From assembly GCA_023442635.1 (NCBI GenBank), contig JAEZYR010000032.1:1-48614 (forward strand): a stretch of DNA of 48,614 nt, read 5' to 3'. Under the pieces are notes generated by a model. That model saw nothing but the letters and a program-made list of their open reading frames with translations, made no database searches and was not told the DNA's origin. The translations under genes were made by a program, and so were the position numbers. This DNA is from Bacillota bacterium. Lineage in GTDB: Bacteria > Bacillota > Clostridia > Saccharofermentanales > Fastidiosipilaceae. Of this stretch, positions 22,594 through 31,187 are shown one piece after another (within the stretch, counting starts at the first letter, position 1; each line of letters opens with the position of its first letter).

Positions 22594-23268
22594 ATGGGAC
22601 AGAAAGTACATCCCCACGGTTTTCGTGTAGGTGTGATTAAAGACTGGGATACGAAATGGTATGCCGAAAAAGAACAGTTCGGTGAGCTCCTAGTCGCAGA
22701 TAAGAAAATCCGTGACTATGTCAAAAAAGCCTGCTTTGCAGCTGGCTGCCCTCGTATCGAGATTGAGCGCAAGGGTGACGATCGCATCGTTCTGACGATC
22801 TGGGCAGGCAAGCCTGGCATGGTGATTGGCCGCCAGGGTGCTGGTATCGAGCAGCTCAAAAAGGATCTCAAAAAGACCTTCGGCCAAGAGTTCTTGATCA
22901 ATGTCAATGAGGTCAAGAATAGCGATATGGACGCCCAGTTGGTTGCTGAAAATATCGCTGCTCAGCTCGAAAAGCGTATTTCTTTCCGCCGCGCCATGAA
23001 GCAAGCTATGAGCCGCGCCATGAAGGCTGGTGCCCTAGGCATCAAGACCATGGTATCGGGTCGTTTGGGCGGCGCAGAAATTGCACGTTCGGAGCACTAT
23101 CATGAGGGTTCAATTCCTCTGCAGACCCTGCGTGCAGACGTCGATTATGGTTTTGCTGAAGCGGATACGCCCGCTGGTCGTATCGGCGTTAAGACTTGGA
23201 TCTATCGCGGCGAAGTCTACAAGCAGAGCCGCCAGAAAGATTCTGCTACAGAGAGGAGCGATGTCTGA
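22594..23268 (+). CDS. rpsC: 30S ribosomal protein S3
   Basis: A head protein at the mRNA entry pore with helicase activity together with S4. The 224-residue product starts GQKVHPHGFRVGVIKDWDT, carries a KH domain with the GKPGMVIGRQGAGIE loop (about residues 70-85), and the C-terminal domain with RRAMKQAMSRAMKAGALGIK, GRLGGAEIARSE and the PAGRIGVKTWIY strand. GAGGAGG precedes the ATG at 22594. The stop overlaps the rplP start (TGATG). Confidence 0.99.
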   Translation: MGQKVHPHGFRVGVIKDWDTKWYAEKEQFGELLVADKKIRDYVKKACFAAGCPRIEIERKGDDRIVLTIWAGKPGMVIGRQGAGIEQLKKDLKKTFGQEFLINVNEVKNSDMDAQLVAENIAAQLEKRISFRRAMKQAMSRAMKAGALGIKTMVSGRLGGAEIARSEHYHEGSIPLQTLRADVDYGFAEADTPAGRIGVKTWIYRGEVYKQSRQKDSATERSDV

Positions 23269-23699
23269 TGCTGCTACCAAAGCGTGTCAAGTATAGAAGA
23301 CAGCACCGCGGTCGCATGACTGGTAAGGCGACGCGTGGTAATACGCTGGCCTATGGTGATTTTGGCATCCAGGCTCTGGAGCCTTGCTGGCTCAAGAGCA
23401 ACCAGATTGAGGCGGCTCGTATTGCAATCAACCGCTACCTCAAGCGTGGTGGTCATGTCTGGATCAAGGTCTTCCCAGATAAGCCAGTTACCAAAAAGCC
23501 CGCTGAGGTTCGAATGGGTTCTGGTAAGGGTGCGCCCGAGTTCTGGGTTGCTGTTGTAAAGCCCGGCCGTGTCCTCTTCGAAGTAAGTGGGGTTAGCGCT
23601 GCGGATGCCCGTGAAGCCTTGCGTTTGGCTAGCCACAAGCTGCCTTGCCGGACGCGAATCATTGAGCGTGAAGTGGAGGCTGTTTCTGATGAAGGCTGA
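23268..23699 (+). CDS. rplP: 50S ribosomal protein L16
   Basis: Binds helix 38 and the A-site region of 23S rRNA. The 143-residue product has LPKRVKYRRQHRGRMTGKA, TRGNTLAYGDFGIQALEPCW, FPDKPVTKKPAEVRMGSGKG and RLASHKLPCRTRI. The start is the ATG that overlaps the rpsC stop, with GAGAGGAG 9 bases upstream, coding for the conserved MLLPKR start. Its end overlaps rpmC by 11 bases. Confidence 0.98.
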   Translation: MLLPKRVKYRRQHRGRMTGKATRGNTLAYGDFGIQALEPCWLKSNQIEAARIAINRYLKRGGHVWIKVFPDKPVTKKPAEVRMGSGKGAPEFWVAVVKPGRVLFEVSGVSAADAREALRLASHKLPCRTRIIEREVEAVSDEG

Positions 23700-23895
23700 G
23701 TCTTATCGTGATAAGAGCACGTCGGAACTCGAGAACGAGATCCGCGCTCTAAAAGAACAATTGTTCCGCCTGCGCTTCCAGCATGCGACGCGTCAGCTCG
23801 AGAACACGAGCGAACTGCGGACGATCCGCCGGGATCTGGCACGGGTGAACACCATCCTGCGCGAGCGTGAGATTGCTGCTGCACAGCAGGACTGA
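23689..23895 (+). CDS. rpmC: 50S ribosomal protein L29
   Basis: A small two-helix protein near the exit tunnel that helps dock trigger factor. The 68-residue product contains LENEIRALKEQLFRLRFQHA and LRTIRRDLARVNTILRERE. The ATG at 23689 lies inside the end of rplP, with GTGGAGG about 11 bases upstream. It is followed 12 bases later by rpsQ. Confidence 0.97.
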   Translation: MKAESYRDKSTSELENEIRALKEQLFRLRFQHATRQLENTSELRTIRRDLARVNTILREREIAAAQQD

Positions 23896-23907
23896 GGAGG
23901 CTAGATC

Positions 23908-24168
23908 ATGGATCAAGAGAGAAATCTACGTAAGTCCCGGGTCGGCACCGTAACCAGTGACAAGATGGATAAGACAGTCGTTGTTGCTATTACGGAGCAT
24001 GTTAAGCACCCACTGTATAAGAAGTTCATCAAGCGTACGGTCAAGCTGAAGGCTCATGACGAAAATAACGAATGTGGCATCGGTGATCGCGTACGTGTGA
24101 TGGAGACCCGCCCGCTCAGCCGCGACAAGCACTGGCGCGTGACGAGCATTATCGAGAAGGCTAAGTAA
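23908..24168 (+). CDS. rpsQ: 30S ribosomal protein S17
   Basis: An early-assembly protein binding the 5' domain of 16S rRNA. The 86-residue product shows the OB-fold signature KSRVGTVTSDKMDKTVVVAI, KHPLYKKFIKRTVKLKAHDE and GDRVRVMETRPLSRDKHWRV. GAGGAGG lies 8 bases before the ATG. The length and motifs are standard. Confidence 0.98.
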   Translation: MDQERNLRKSRVGTVTSDKMDKTVVVAITEHVKHPLYKKFIKRTVKLKAHDENNECGIGDRVRVMETRPLSRDKHWRVTSIIEKAK

Positions 24169-24191
24169 GCCCGGGGAGAGAGGAGAAAAAG

Positions 24192-24560
24192 ATGATTCAG
24201 GTTGAATCCAGACTCAAATCCGCGGACAATACCGGCGCTCGGGAACTGCTCTGCATTAAGGTTCTAGGTGGCTCGTGGCGTCGTTACGCCAACATCGGCG
24301 ACGTCATCGTCTGCTCGGTGAAAGAAGCTGCTCCAGACGGTGTAGTCAAGAAGGGCGAAGTCGTCAAGGCTGTCGTCGTTCGCTCCAAGCAGGGTGTGCG
24401 CCGTGCAGATGGTTCTTACATCAAGTTTGATGAGAACGCTGCGGTCATTATCCGTGATGACAAGAATCCACGAGGAACACGCATTTTCGGGCCAATTGCC
24501 CGTGAGCTCCGCGAAAAGGACTATATGCGTATCCTATCTTTGGCACCAGAAGTGCTTTGA
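24192..24560 (+). CDS. rplN: 50S ribosomal protein L14
   Basis: Forms inter-subunit bridges with 16S rRNA. The 122-residue product is exactly the usual length: MIQVESRLKSADNTGAREL, GDVIVCSVKEAAPDG, KGEVVKAVVVRSKQGVRR, NAAVIIRDDKNPRGTRIFGP and the C-terminal IARELREKDYMRILSLAPEVL. GAGAGGAG precedes the ATG. Confidence 0.99.
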   Translation: MIQVESRLKSADNTGARELLCIKVLGGSWRRYANIGDVIVCSVKEAAPDGVVKKGEVVKAVVVRSKQGVRRADGSYIKFDENAAVIIRDDKNPRGTRIFGPIARELREKDYMRILSLAPEVL

Positions 24561-24574
24561 GGAGGCAGGAATCC

Positions 24575-24919
24575 ATGGCAAAAGTACATGTCAAGGTTGA
24601 TGACCTCGTCTACGTCCGCTGCGGCAAGGACAAGGCAAGCACGGGCAAAGTCCTGCGTGTCATTCCTTCCGAGAATAGAGTGGTCGTCGAAGGCGTCAAT
24701 ATTGTTAGCAAACATCAGAAAGCCCAGGGGATGAATAAGCAGGCTGGTATCGTCCAGTTTGAGGCACCCATTTCAGCGTCTAACGTTATGCTGGTTTGCC
24801 CATCCTGCAACCGCCCCACCAAGGTGGCTCATGTTGTTGATGAGAATGGCCGCAAGATCCGCAAGTGCAAGGCCTGCGGCGCTGAGATCTCTGAGATCAA
24901 AGCGGCTAAAAAGGCTTGA
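24575..24919 (+). CDS. rplX: 50S ribosomal protein L24
   Basis: A KOW-domain initiator of large-subunit assembly. The 114-residue product has VDDLVYVRCGKDKASTGKVL and VEGVNIVSKHQKA, and keeps a four-cysteine zinc ribbon (Cys75, Cys78, Cys98, Cys101) at its C-terminus. TGAGGAGGCAG overlaps the rplN stop and lies before the ATG at 24575. It runs into rplE, with the stop 11 bases before the next start. Confidence 0.98.
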   Translation: MAKVHVKVDDLVYVRCGKDKASTGKVLRVIPSENRVVVEGVNIVSKHQKAQGMNKQAGIVQFEAPISASNVMLVCPSCNRPTKVAHVVDENGRKIRKCKACGAEISEIKAAKKA

Positions 24920-24930
24920 GGAGGATGAGC

Positions 24931-25473
24931 ATGGCCAGACTCAAAGAGCGTTATCAGAAAGAAATCGTTCCAGCTCTGCAAGAGCGCTTCCAGTACAAGA
25001 GCGTGATGGAAGTTCCCAAGCTGGAGAAAATCGTGATCAATGTCGGTTGCGGTTCAGATGCATCTAGCAATGCCAAGGGTGTAGAGAATGCAGCCAATGA
25101 CCTCGCTATTATCACGGGTCAAAAAGCTGTCATCACGAAAGCTCGCAAGTCCATCGCAAACTTCCGCCTGCGCGAAGGCATGAAGGTGGGCTGCAAAGTG
25201 ACGCTTCGTGGCGATCGTATGTATGAATTCTTGGATCGCTTTATCAGCATTGCAATCCCACGCGTGCGCGACTTCCGTGGCTTGTCCCCGAACTCATTTG
25301 ATGGGCGCGGTAACTACGCAGTTGGTATGCGTGAACAGTTGATCTTCCCTGAGATCGATTATGACAAGATCGATAAGATTCGTGGTATGGACATTATCAT
25401 GGTCACGACGGCGAAGACGGATGAAGAGGGCCGCGAGCTGCTGACGCAGTTCGGTATGCCTTTTACGAAGTAA
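24931..25473 (+). CDS. rplE: 50S ribosomal protein L5
   Basis: Binds 5S rRNA and contacts the P-site tRNA. The 180-residue product contains KSVMEVPKLEKIVINVGCGS, ITGQKAVITKARKSIANFR, GCKVTLRGDRMYEFLDR, FRGLSPNSFDGRGNY and the C-terminal MDIIMVTTAKTDEEG. GAGGAGG lies 6 bases before the ATG at 24931. Confidence 0.99.
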   Translation: MARLKERYQKEIVPALQERFQYKSVMEVPKLEKIVINVGCGSDASSNAKGVENAANDLAIITGQKAVITKARKSIANFRLREGMKVGCKVTLRGDRMYEFLDRFISIAIPRVRDFRGLSPNSFDGRGNYAVGMREQLIFPEIDYDKIDKIRGMDIIMVTTAKTDEEGRELLTQFGMPFTK

Positions 25474-25485
25474 GGAGCATTTACC

Positions 25486-25671
25486 ATGGCAAAAACATCA
25501 ATGCGCGTGAAGGCAGAGCGCGAGCCCAAATTCGCTACTCGCCAACACAATCGCTGCAAGATCTGTGGACGTCCTCATGCCTACTTGCGTAAGTACGGCA
25601 TCTGCCGCCTTTGCTTCCGTGAGTTGGCCTACAAGGGTCAGATCCCTGGCGTACGCAAGGCTAGCTGGTAA
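25486..25671 (+). CDS. rpsZ: 30S ribosomal protein S14 type Z
   Basis: The short zinc-binding form of S14. The 61-residue product carries Cys24, Cys27, Cys40 and Cys43 in CKICGRP and CRLC, followed by FRELAYKGQIPGVRKASW. This zinc form is the usual one in Firmicutes; a zinc-free longer paralogue may exist elsewhere. AAGGAG precedes the ATG. Confidence 0.98.
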   Translation: MAKTSMRVKAEREPKFATRQHNRCKICGRPHAYLRKYGICRLCFRELAYKGQIPGVRKASW

Positions 25672-25689
25672 AGGTAGGAGGTTAAGTCC

Positions 25690-26085
25690 ATGCAGATCAC
25701 AGATCCAATTGCAGATATGCTCACACGTATTCGCAATGCTGGCCGTTCTCGTCATGCAACTGTCGATGTACCTGCTTCTGGTATGAAGCGCGCCATCGCC
25801 AAGATCTTGCTCGAAGAAGGCTATATTGCGAAGGTTGAGGAAGTCGAAGGTCAATATCAGGGCATCTTGCGCCTCACGCTTAAGTATGTAGATCGCAATC
25901 ACGTTATTGCAGGTCTTAAGCGCATCAGCCGCCCTGGCCTACGTGTGTACGCTAATTCAAAAGAAATGCCCCGCGTTTTGGGCGGCCTTGGCATTGCGAT
26001 CGTTTCCACCAACGCTGGTGTGATGACCGACAAGCAGGCACGCGAGCAAAAGCTGGGTGGCGAAGTTCTCGCTTACATTTGGTAA
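25690..26085 (+). CDS. rpsH: 30S ribosomal protein S8
   Basis: Binds the central domain of 16S rRNA and in E. coli is the repressor of the spc operon. The 131-residue product starts ITDPIADMLTRIRNAGRSRH, has the IAKILLEEGYI helix and ends GLGIAIVSTNAGVMTDKQAR, EQKLGGEVLAYIW. TAGGAGGT precedes the ATG. A 62-base gap with a weak hairpin near 26100-26120 separates it from rplF. Confidence 0.99.
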   Translation: MQITDPIADMLTRIRNAGRSRHATVDVPASGMKRAIAKILLEEGYIAKVEEVEGQYQGILRLTLKYVDRNHVIAGLKRISRPGLRVYANSKEMPRVLGGLGIAIVSTNAGVMTDKQAREQKLGGEVLAYIW

Positions 26086-26147
26086 GAAACTCTGAAAGGG
26101 AGCGGGCTCAGCTGCTCGCTTCGAAATCTTAAGAGCAGGAGGAGACA

Positions 26148-26693
26148 ATGTCTCGAATTGGAAGAAAGCCTATAGCGATCCCGCAGGGCATTTCAGTTGA
26201 AATCAAAGACGGCGTTGTGACCGTCTCCAAAGGGAAAGAAAAGCTCTCCCAGGTGGTTGACCCACGTTTTACGGTGGAGCTCAAAGATGGCCAGCTTGAA
26301 GTAAGCCGCCCAAGCGATCAAAAGGAAGATCGTGCTAAGCACGGCCTATATCGCGCCTTGATCGCCAACATGGTGACTGGTCTTGACCAAGGCTTCCAGA
26401 AGACCCTGGAAGTGAATGGTATCGGTTACCGCGCTGCTAAGCAGGGCAAGAAGCTGACCCTGAGCTTGGGTTATTCCCACCCCGTTGAGATGGAAGAACC
26501 AGAAGGGATCACCATCGAAGTGCCAGCACAGAACCGCATCGTGGTCAAAGGTGCCGACAAGCAGCTTGTGGGTGAAACGGCGGCTCGTATTCGTTCTCTC
26601 CGCGTGCCAGATCCCTACAAGGGCAAGGGTATTAAGTACGACACTGAGGTCTTGCACTTGAGAGAAGGTAAGACTGGTTCCAAGGCGAAGTAA
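26148..26693 (+). CDS. rplF: 50S ribosomal protein L6
   Basis: Sits near the factor-binding site and the sarcin-ricin loop. The 181-residue product has SRIGRKPIAIPQGISVEIKD, two homologous domains, LEVNGIGYRAAKQGKKL, and the signature PDPYKGKGIKY near the C-terminus. AGGAGGAGA precedes the ATG. Confidence 0.99.
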   Translation: MSRIGRKPIAIPQGISVEIKDGVVTVSKGKEKLSQVVDPRFTVELKDGQLEVSRPSDQKEDRAKHGLYRALIANMVTGLDQGFQKTLEVNGIGYRAAKQGKKLTLSLGYSHPVEMEEPEGITIEVPAQNRIVVKGADKQLVGETAARIRSLRVPDPYKGKGIKYDTEVLHLREGKTGSKAK

Positions 26694-26707
26694 GGGAAGG
26701 TGAGACA

Positions 26708-27073
26708 ATGATCAAAAAGTTAGACCGTAAGGTCATTCGCCAGCGCAAGCATGCGCGTGTGCGGCGCAAGATCAGCGGCACGGCCACTCGCCCCCGCCTT
26801 GCAGTGTTCCGCAGCGCCAAGCACATTTACGCTCAGATTATTGATGATGAAGCAGGCCGTACGCTCGCAAGTGCTTCCACGCTTGATAGCGAGCTCTCTG
26901 AGCTGAAAAATGGTGGCAACGTCGAAGCTGCAAAAGCTGTAGGCCGCCTGATTGCAGAGCGCGCCAAAGCTGCTGAGATCACCGAGGTGGTCTTTGATCG
27001 TGGTGGTTATATCTATCACGGCCGCGTTTCCGCTCTAGCTGAAGCTGCCCGCGAAAATGGGCTGACGTTCTAA
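26708..27073 (+). CDS. rplR: 50S ribosomal protein L18
   Basis: A 5S rRNA-binding protein. The 121-residue product has the basic start KHARVRRKISGTATRPRLAV, FRSAKHIYAQIIDD, AKAVGRLIAERAKAAEI and the C-terminal FDRGGYIYHGRVSALAEAAR. GGGAAGGTGA precedes the ATG. Confidence 0.98.
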   Translation: MIKKLDRKVIRQRKHARVRRKISGTATRPRLAVFRSAKHIYAQIIDDEAGRTLASASTLDSELSELKNGGNVEAAKAVGRLIAERAKAAEITEVVFDRGGYIYHGRVSALAEAARENGLTF

Positions 27074-27086
27074 GGGAGGAAAGGAT

Positions 27087-27593
27087 ATGGCAATGCAGCG
27101 TAATAACGATTCGACAAAGCCCGAATTGATGGAGCGCGTGATTCATATCAATCGCGTTTCTAAGACGGTTAAGGGTGGCCGTAACATGCGCTTTACCGCA
27201 CTGGTTATCGTTGGCGATGGCCAGGGTAAAGTTGGTAAGGGTCTCGGTAAGGCAGCTGAAATTCCCGAGGCTATCCGTAAGGGTATCGAAGATGCCAAGA
27301 AGAACCTCATCCAAATCCCCATCGACGGCACGAGCATTCCTCATGAGGTTTTGGGCTCCTTTGGAGGCGGTAAGGTTCTCTTGAAGCCAGCAGCCGCAGG
27401 TACGGGCGTTATCGCAGGTGGCCCGGTTCGGGCTGTATGCGAACTGGCTGGTATCTCAGATATTCGTACTAAGAGCCTAGGTTCTAACAACCCGAATAAC
27501 ATGGTTAATGCGACGCTAGAGGGCTTGAAGTCCTTGAAGTCTCTGGCTCAAGTTGCCCGTTTGCGTGGCAAGTCAACTGACGAAATTCGTTGA
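27087..27593 (+). CDS. rpsE: 30S ribosomal protein S5
   Basis: Part of the decoding and mRNA-entry region. The 168-residue product contains ERVIHINRVSKTVKGGRNMR, the signature GKGLGKAAEIPEAIRKGIED, GSFGGGKVLLKPAAAGTGVI and DIRTKSLGSNNPNNMV. GGGAGGAAAGG precedes the ATG. Confidence 0.99.
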   Translation: MAMQRNNDSTKPELMERVIHINRVSKTVKGGRNMRFTALVIVGDGQGKVGKGLGKAAEIPEAIRKGIEDAKKNLIQIPIDGTSIPHEVLGSFGGGKVLLKPAAAGTGVIAGGPVRAVCELAGISDIRTKSLGSNNPNNMVNATLEGLKSLKSLAQVARLRGKSTDEIR

Positions 27594-27609
27594 GGAGGGC
27601 TGAAACGCT

Positions 27610-27807
27610 ATGAGTAAACTTGCAATTACCCTCAAAAAAAGCCTGAATCGCCAAACAGAGCGTCAGGTAGCGACGGTGCAGGCTTTGGGTCTGCACAAGA
27701 TCGGCCAAACCGTTATTCACCAAGATAATCCAGCTGTGCGCGGAATGGTTCAGCGGGTTCGTCACTTGGTAACATGCGTGGAGACCGAGGAAGGAGCCGC
27801 AGAATGA
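27610..27807 (+). CDS. rpmD: 50S ribosomal protein L30
   Basis: A small peripheral large-subunit protein. The 65-residue product contains LAITLKKSLNRQTERQVATV, LGLHKIGQTVIHQDNPAVRG and a GMVQRVRHLV helix. GAGGAGGG precedes the ATG. Its stop overlaps the rplO start by 4 bases (ATGA). Confidence 0.98.
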   Translation: MSKLAITLKKSLNRQTERQVATVQALGLHKIGQTVIHQDNPAVRGMVQRVRHLVTCVETEEGAAE

Positions 27808-28253
27808 AACTGAATGAATTCCAAGCTAGTCCAGGCGCCAGCCGTAAAGCCTATCGCAAAGGCCGTGGTCCTGGTTCAGGCAACGGAAAGACAGCAGGCC
27901 GTGGCCACAAAGGTCAGAAGGCCAGAAGTGGTGGCGGTGTTCGCCCTGGCTTCGAAGGTGGTCAGATGCCTTTGTTCCGCCGCTTGCCTAAGCGGGGTTT
28001 CAACAACAAGCGTTTTGCTAAGCAATACGTCACACTCACGCTTGATCGTTTGAATGTGTTCGAAGATGGCGCTGTGGTTGATCTCGAGGCCATCCGCGAG
28101 AAAGGCATTCTGAGCTTCTCCCATCGCTTTGATGCGCTGAAGATTCTGGGTGGTGGCAGCTTGGAGCGCCGCCTCACTGTTCGAGCAGCAAAGGTGACGG
28201 CTTCTGCCCGCGAGGCCATTGAGGAGGCCGGCGGCAAGGTCGAGGAGGCCTAA
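27804..28253 (+). CDS. rplO: 50S ribosomal protein L15
   Basis: A late-assembly large-subunit protein. The 149-residue product shows KGRGPGSGNGKTAGRGHKGQ, GVRPGFEGGQMPLFRRLPKR, and the C-terminal signature KILGGGSLERRLTVRAAKVT. The start is the ATG overlapping the rpmD stop, with GAAGGAG 8 bases upstream. secY begins 2 bases after the stop. Confidence 0.98.
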   Translation: MKLNEFQASPGASRKAYRKGRGPGSGNGKTAGRGHKGQKARSGGGVRPGFEGGQMPLFRRLPKRGFNNKRFAKQYVTLTLDRLNVFEDGAVVDLEAIREKGILSFSHRFDALKILGGGSLERRLTVRAAKVTASAREAIEEAGGKVEEA

Positions 28254-28255
28254 TT

Positions 28256-29554
28256 ATGGGTGGGGGCATGTTGGATACCCTGAAGCGCGCGTGGCTCGTT
28301 CCCGAGCTGCGCCGCCGCCTTTTATTCACGATTTTAATGGTCGTGTTGTTTCGAGTGGGTGGGAACATCCCCGTTCCGGGTATTGACCGTCCAGCATTTA
28401 CCGCGCTTTTGTCACGCTTTGGACAGCTAGGTTCGTTGATGGATATTATGTCAGGTGGTGCTTTGGCGACTGTTTCGATTTTCGCCATGGGTATCACGCC
28501 ATACATCAATGCGTCGATCATTATCCAATTGCTGACGGTTGCCATCCCCGCTCTCGAGCGCCTTTCAAAAGAAGGCGAGACTGGACGCAAAAAAATTCAG
28601 CAAATTGTGCGTATCACGACCGTTGCTCTAGCCTTATTACAGGCCTTTGCTTTCTGGTTCAATACGCGCGCTGTTTCAACAGATGCTATGCCTGTTTGGC
28701 TTAACGGCATTGTCGTTACTTTAAGCTTCACTGCAGGTACGGCAGTCATCATGTGGATTGGCGAGCTGATCAACATCAAGGGCATTGGCAATGGTATTTC
28801 CATCATCATTTTTGCAGGCATCATTTCTCGATTCCCGCATATGATGGTCAGCCTTTATAACCTTGCACGTCAGTGGGCTGTCGCTTCACCTTTCTTGGCT
28901 GTCGTGGGCGTCTTGCTGGTTCTCGCATTGCTGATCGCTGGTATTCTGCTCGTTCTGTTTGTTCAGATGGCCGAGCGTCGAATCCCGATCCAATATGCGA
29001 AGCGAGTGGTTGGCCGCCGTATTTATGGTGGGCAATCCACCTACTTGCCGATTAAGGTCAACCAGTCGGGTGTGATTCCAGTCATCTTTGCGATGTCGAT
29101 TCTACAAATCCCCAATATATTGGTTACCTTTTTCTTCCAAAACTCCGACGGACCTATTGTCAATTGGTTCCGCAATTTCAGCACCAGCCCTTTTTACTAC
29201 GTGTTCCAATTCTTATTGATCCTAGGTTTTACCTTCTTCTATTCCATGATCCAGTTCAATCCTATTGAGGTAGCGAACAACATTCAGAAGAATGGAGGAT
29301 ACATTCCAGGCATTCGACCTGGTCGTCCAACAAGTGATTTCATCACCCGGACGAGCCGCCGTCTGTGCTGGTTTGATGGTATATTCTTGGGCTTAATTAC
29401 GCTAGCTCCAATGCTTCTGGGTATCTTTACTCGGACGAGCAGCATCTGGTTTGGCGGTACAGCAGTCATCATTATCGTAGGTGTTTGCTTAGACCTCGTG
29501 AACCAGCTTGAGGCTCAAATGTCGATGCGTAATTACAAGGGCTTTCTTGACTAA
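28256..29554 (+). CDS. secY: Preprotein translocase subunit SecY
   Basis: The channel of the Sec translocon. The 432-residue product has about ten TM segments, with the plug region VGGNIPVPGIDRPAF, then MGITPYINASIIIQLLTVAI, GNGISIIIFAGII, ERRIPIQYAKRVVGRR with the C4 ribosome-docking loop, and RPGRPTSDFITRTSRR in C5. GAGGAGG at the end of rplO lies 7 bases before the ATG. A hairpin separates it from adk. Confidence 0.99.
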   Translation: MGGGMLDTLKRAWLVPELRRRLLFTILMVVLFRVGGNIPVPGIDRPAFTALLSRFGQLGSLMDIMSGGALATVSIFAMGITPYINASIIIQLLTVAIPALERLSKEGETGRKKIQQIVRITTVALALLQAFAFWFNTRAVSTDAMPVWLNGIVVTLSFTAGTAVIMWIGELINIKGIGNGISIIIFAGIISRFPHMMVSLYNLARQWAVASPFLAVVGVLLVLALLIAGILLVLFVQMAERRIPIQYAKRVVGRRIYGGQSTYLPIKVNQSGVIPVIFAMSILQIPNILVTFFFQNSDGPIVNWFRNFSTSPFYYVFQFLLILGFTFFYSMIQFNPIEVANNIQKNGGYIPGIRPGRPTSDFITRTSRRLCWFDGIFLGLITLAPMLLGIFTRTSSIWFGGTAVIIIVGVCLDLVNQLEAQMSMRNYKGFLD

Positions 29555-29679
29555 ATCGATGACGATCCGCTCCGAGGATCAGATTCATCCTGCATCTCTT
29601 CAACATCATTTCTAAACATGCTGAAGCCGTGCAGGCCTATGAGGGGATCCACATACAGAGAACCCCATGATGCATCTCG

Positions 29680-29723
29680 GGCTCAGGGGGCTTCTCAGCA
29701 GAAGCCACTGAGCCTATTTCTTT
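29680..29723 (+). terminator. Terminator-like hairpin between secY and adk
   Basis: GGCTCAG-GG-GGCTTCT, loop CAGC, AGAAGCC-A-CTGAGCC forms two 7-bp stems with a small internal loop, followed by TATTTCTTT. It ends only 10 bases before the adk ribosome binding site. It could reduce adk-map-infA expression relative to secY, or be an attenuator. Confidence 0.6.
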
Positions 29724-29733
29724 GAGGCGAAAG

Positions 29734-30411
29734 ATGAAAGCGATTTTATTAGGCCCGCCAGGTGCGGGTAAGGGTACGGTAGCAGGAGCAGTCGCTGAAT
29801 TTGGTGGAGCTCAGCATTTGTCCACAGGTGACCTTTTCCGTAAGCACATCGGACAGGGAACGGATTTGGGAAAAGAGGCCAAGTCTTATATAGATGCAGG
29901 CAAGCTCGTGCCAGACGAGCTAACCGTCCGCATGGTTGAAGCAGAACTCCGCGAAGGCGACAAGCTCAAAGACTTTGTTCTGGATGGTTTCCCACGCACG
30001 ATTCCCCAAGCGGAAGCCCTCGATCGGATGCTGGCGACTTTTGGTGACGCGTTGGATGTTGTGGTTGAACTTGACGTGCCTGACCAGGTTATTCAAGAGC
30101 GCTTGACGGGTCGTTTGCTTTGCCGATCCTGTGGTGCGATCTACCACAAGCAGAACAAGGCTCCGAAGCAAGAGGGTGTTTGCGATCTATGCGGTGGCGA
30201 GATTTACCAGCGCAGCGATGATAAGCCTGAGACGGTCACCGCGCGATTAGAGACCTACCATCAGCAAACTGAGCCCTTACATGATTACTATCAAGCCAAG
30301 GGTCTCCTGCTCTTGATTGACGGAACCCAAACACCAGAAGCGACTAAGACTTCTATCTTCCAAGGCTTAGAGGGCAGGGGTCTCAAGGCTCAAGCGGGGC
30401 GGCAGGAATGA
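29734..30411 (+). CDS. adk: Adenylate kinase
   Basis: Interconverts ATP+AMP and 2 ADP in the cytoplasm. The 225-residue product has the P-loop GPPGAGKGT (7-15), the AMP-binding LSTGDLFR and LDGFPRTIPQAEALD, and the LID domain with a zinc site of four cysteines (Cys130, Cys133, Cys150, Cys153), as in many Gram-positive long-type enzymes. GAGG lies 6 bases before the ATG at 29734. It overlaps map by 4 bases. Confidence 0.98.
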   Translation: MKAILLGPPGAGKGTVAGAVAEFGGAQHLSTGDLFRKHIGQGTDLGKEAKSYIDAGKLVPDELTVRMVEAELREGDKLKDFVLDGFPRTIPQAEALDRMLATFGDALDVVVELDVPDQVIQERLTGRLLCRSCGAIYHKQNKAPKQEGVCDLCGGEIYQRSDDKPETVTARLETYHQQTEPLHDYYQAKGLLLLIDGTQTPEATKTSIFQGLEGRGLKAQAGRQE

Positions 30412-31187
30412 TTCATATCTACGCACCTAGCGAAATAGAAGGTATCCGACGCGCCAACGAAGTCGTAGCCAAGGTTCTAGTCGAGTTAGCGGATTTCATA
30501 AAACCAGGCGTCAGCACCTTGCAAATCAATGATTATGCTGAAAAAATCATTCGAGATGCAGGAGCCAGACCCGCCTTTCTCAATTACGGCGAGCCTCCTT
30601 TCCCAGCAACGGTTTGCAGCTCGGTCGAGGATGAAGTGGTGCATGGGATCCCCCGAGCAGATCGCATTCTAAAGGAAGGCGAAATTGTTAGCATTGACGT
30701 GGGAGCCGAACTTAACGGGTTTTATGGTGACTCCGCACGCACTTATGCGGTCGGGACAATTTCCGAAGAAAAGGCCAGACTCATTCGAGATACCCAAAGA
30801 GCCTTTGAGGCTGGCATGGCAGCAGCCAAGGTAGGCAATCGCATTGGCGATATCAGCGCTGCTGTGCAAGCGGTGGCAAATGAAGCGGGTTTAGGCATTG
30901 TCCGTGATTTGACAGGGCATGGCATTGGTCGTTCTCTGCATGAGGATCCCTCCATTCCTAACTTTGGCAAGGCAGGGCGAGGCCCACGCCTAGAGGCTGG
31001 CATGGTCTTGGCTATCGAGCCTATGCTTAACCTCGGTACAGGACGCGTGACTTTTGATGAAGAAGACGGCTGGACGGTTCGTACATTAGATGGTAAGCCA
31101 GCAGCTCACTATGAAAATACGATTGCCATAACAGCAGAAGGACCTGTGATCCTGTCTAAGCTTCCAGAGTCCGAACTTCTCTCATGA
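30408..31187 (+). CDS. map: Type I methionine aminopeptidase
   Basis: Removes the N-terminal methionine from nascent proteins, using two metal ions. The 259-residue product has the pita-bread fold signatures: VHGIPRADRILKEGEIVSID, ELNGFYGDSART with the two metal-binding aspartates, LTGHGIGRSLHEDPSIPNFG with the metal histidine, and MVLAIEPML with a metal glutamate. Its start overlaps the adk stop and its stop overlaps the start of the KOW-domain gene, so three genes are translationally coupled. Confidence 0.98.
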   Translation: MIHIYAPSEIEGIRRANEVVAKVLVELADFIKPGVSTLQINDYAEKIIRDAGARPAFLNYGEPPFPATVCSSVEDEVVHGIPRADRILKEGEIVSIDVGAELNGFYGDSARTYAVGTISEEKARLIRDTQRAFEAGMAAAKVGNRIGDISAAVQAVANEAGLGIVRDLTGHGIGRSLHEDPSIPNFGKAGRGPRLEAGMVLAIEPMLNLGTGRVTFDEEDGWTVRTLDGKPAAHYENTIAITAEGPVILSKLPESELLS

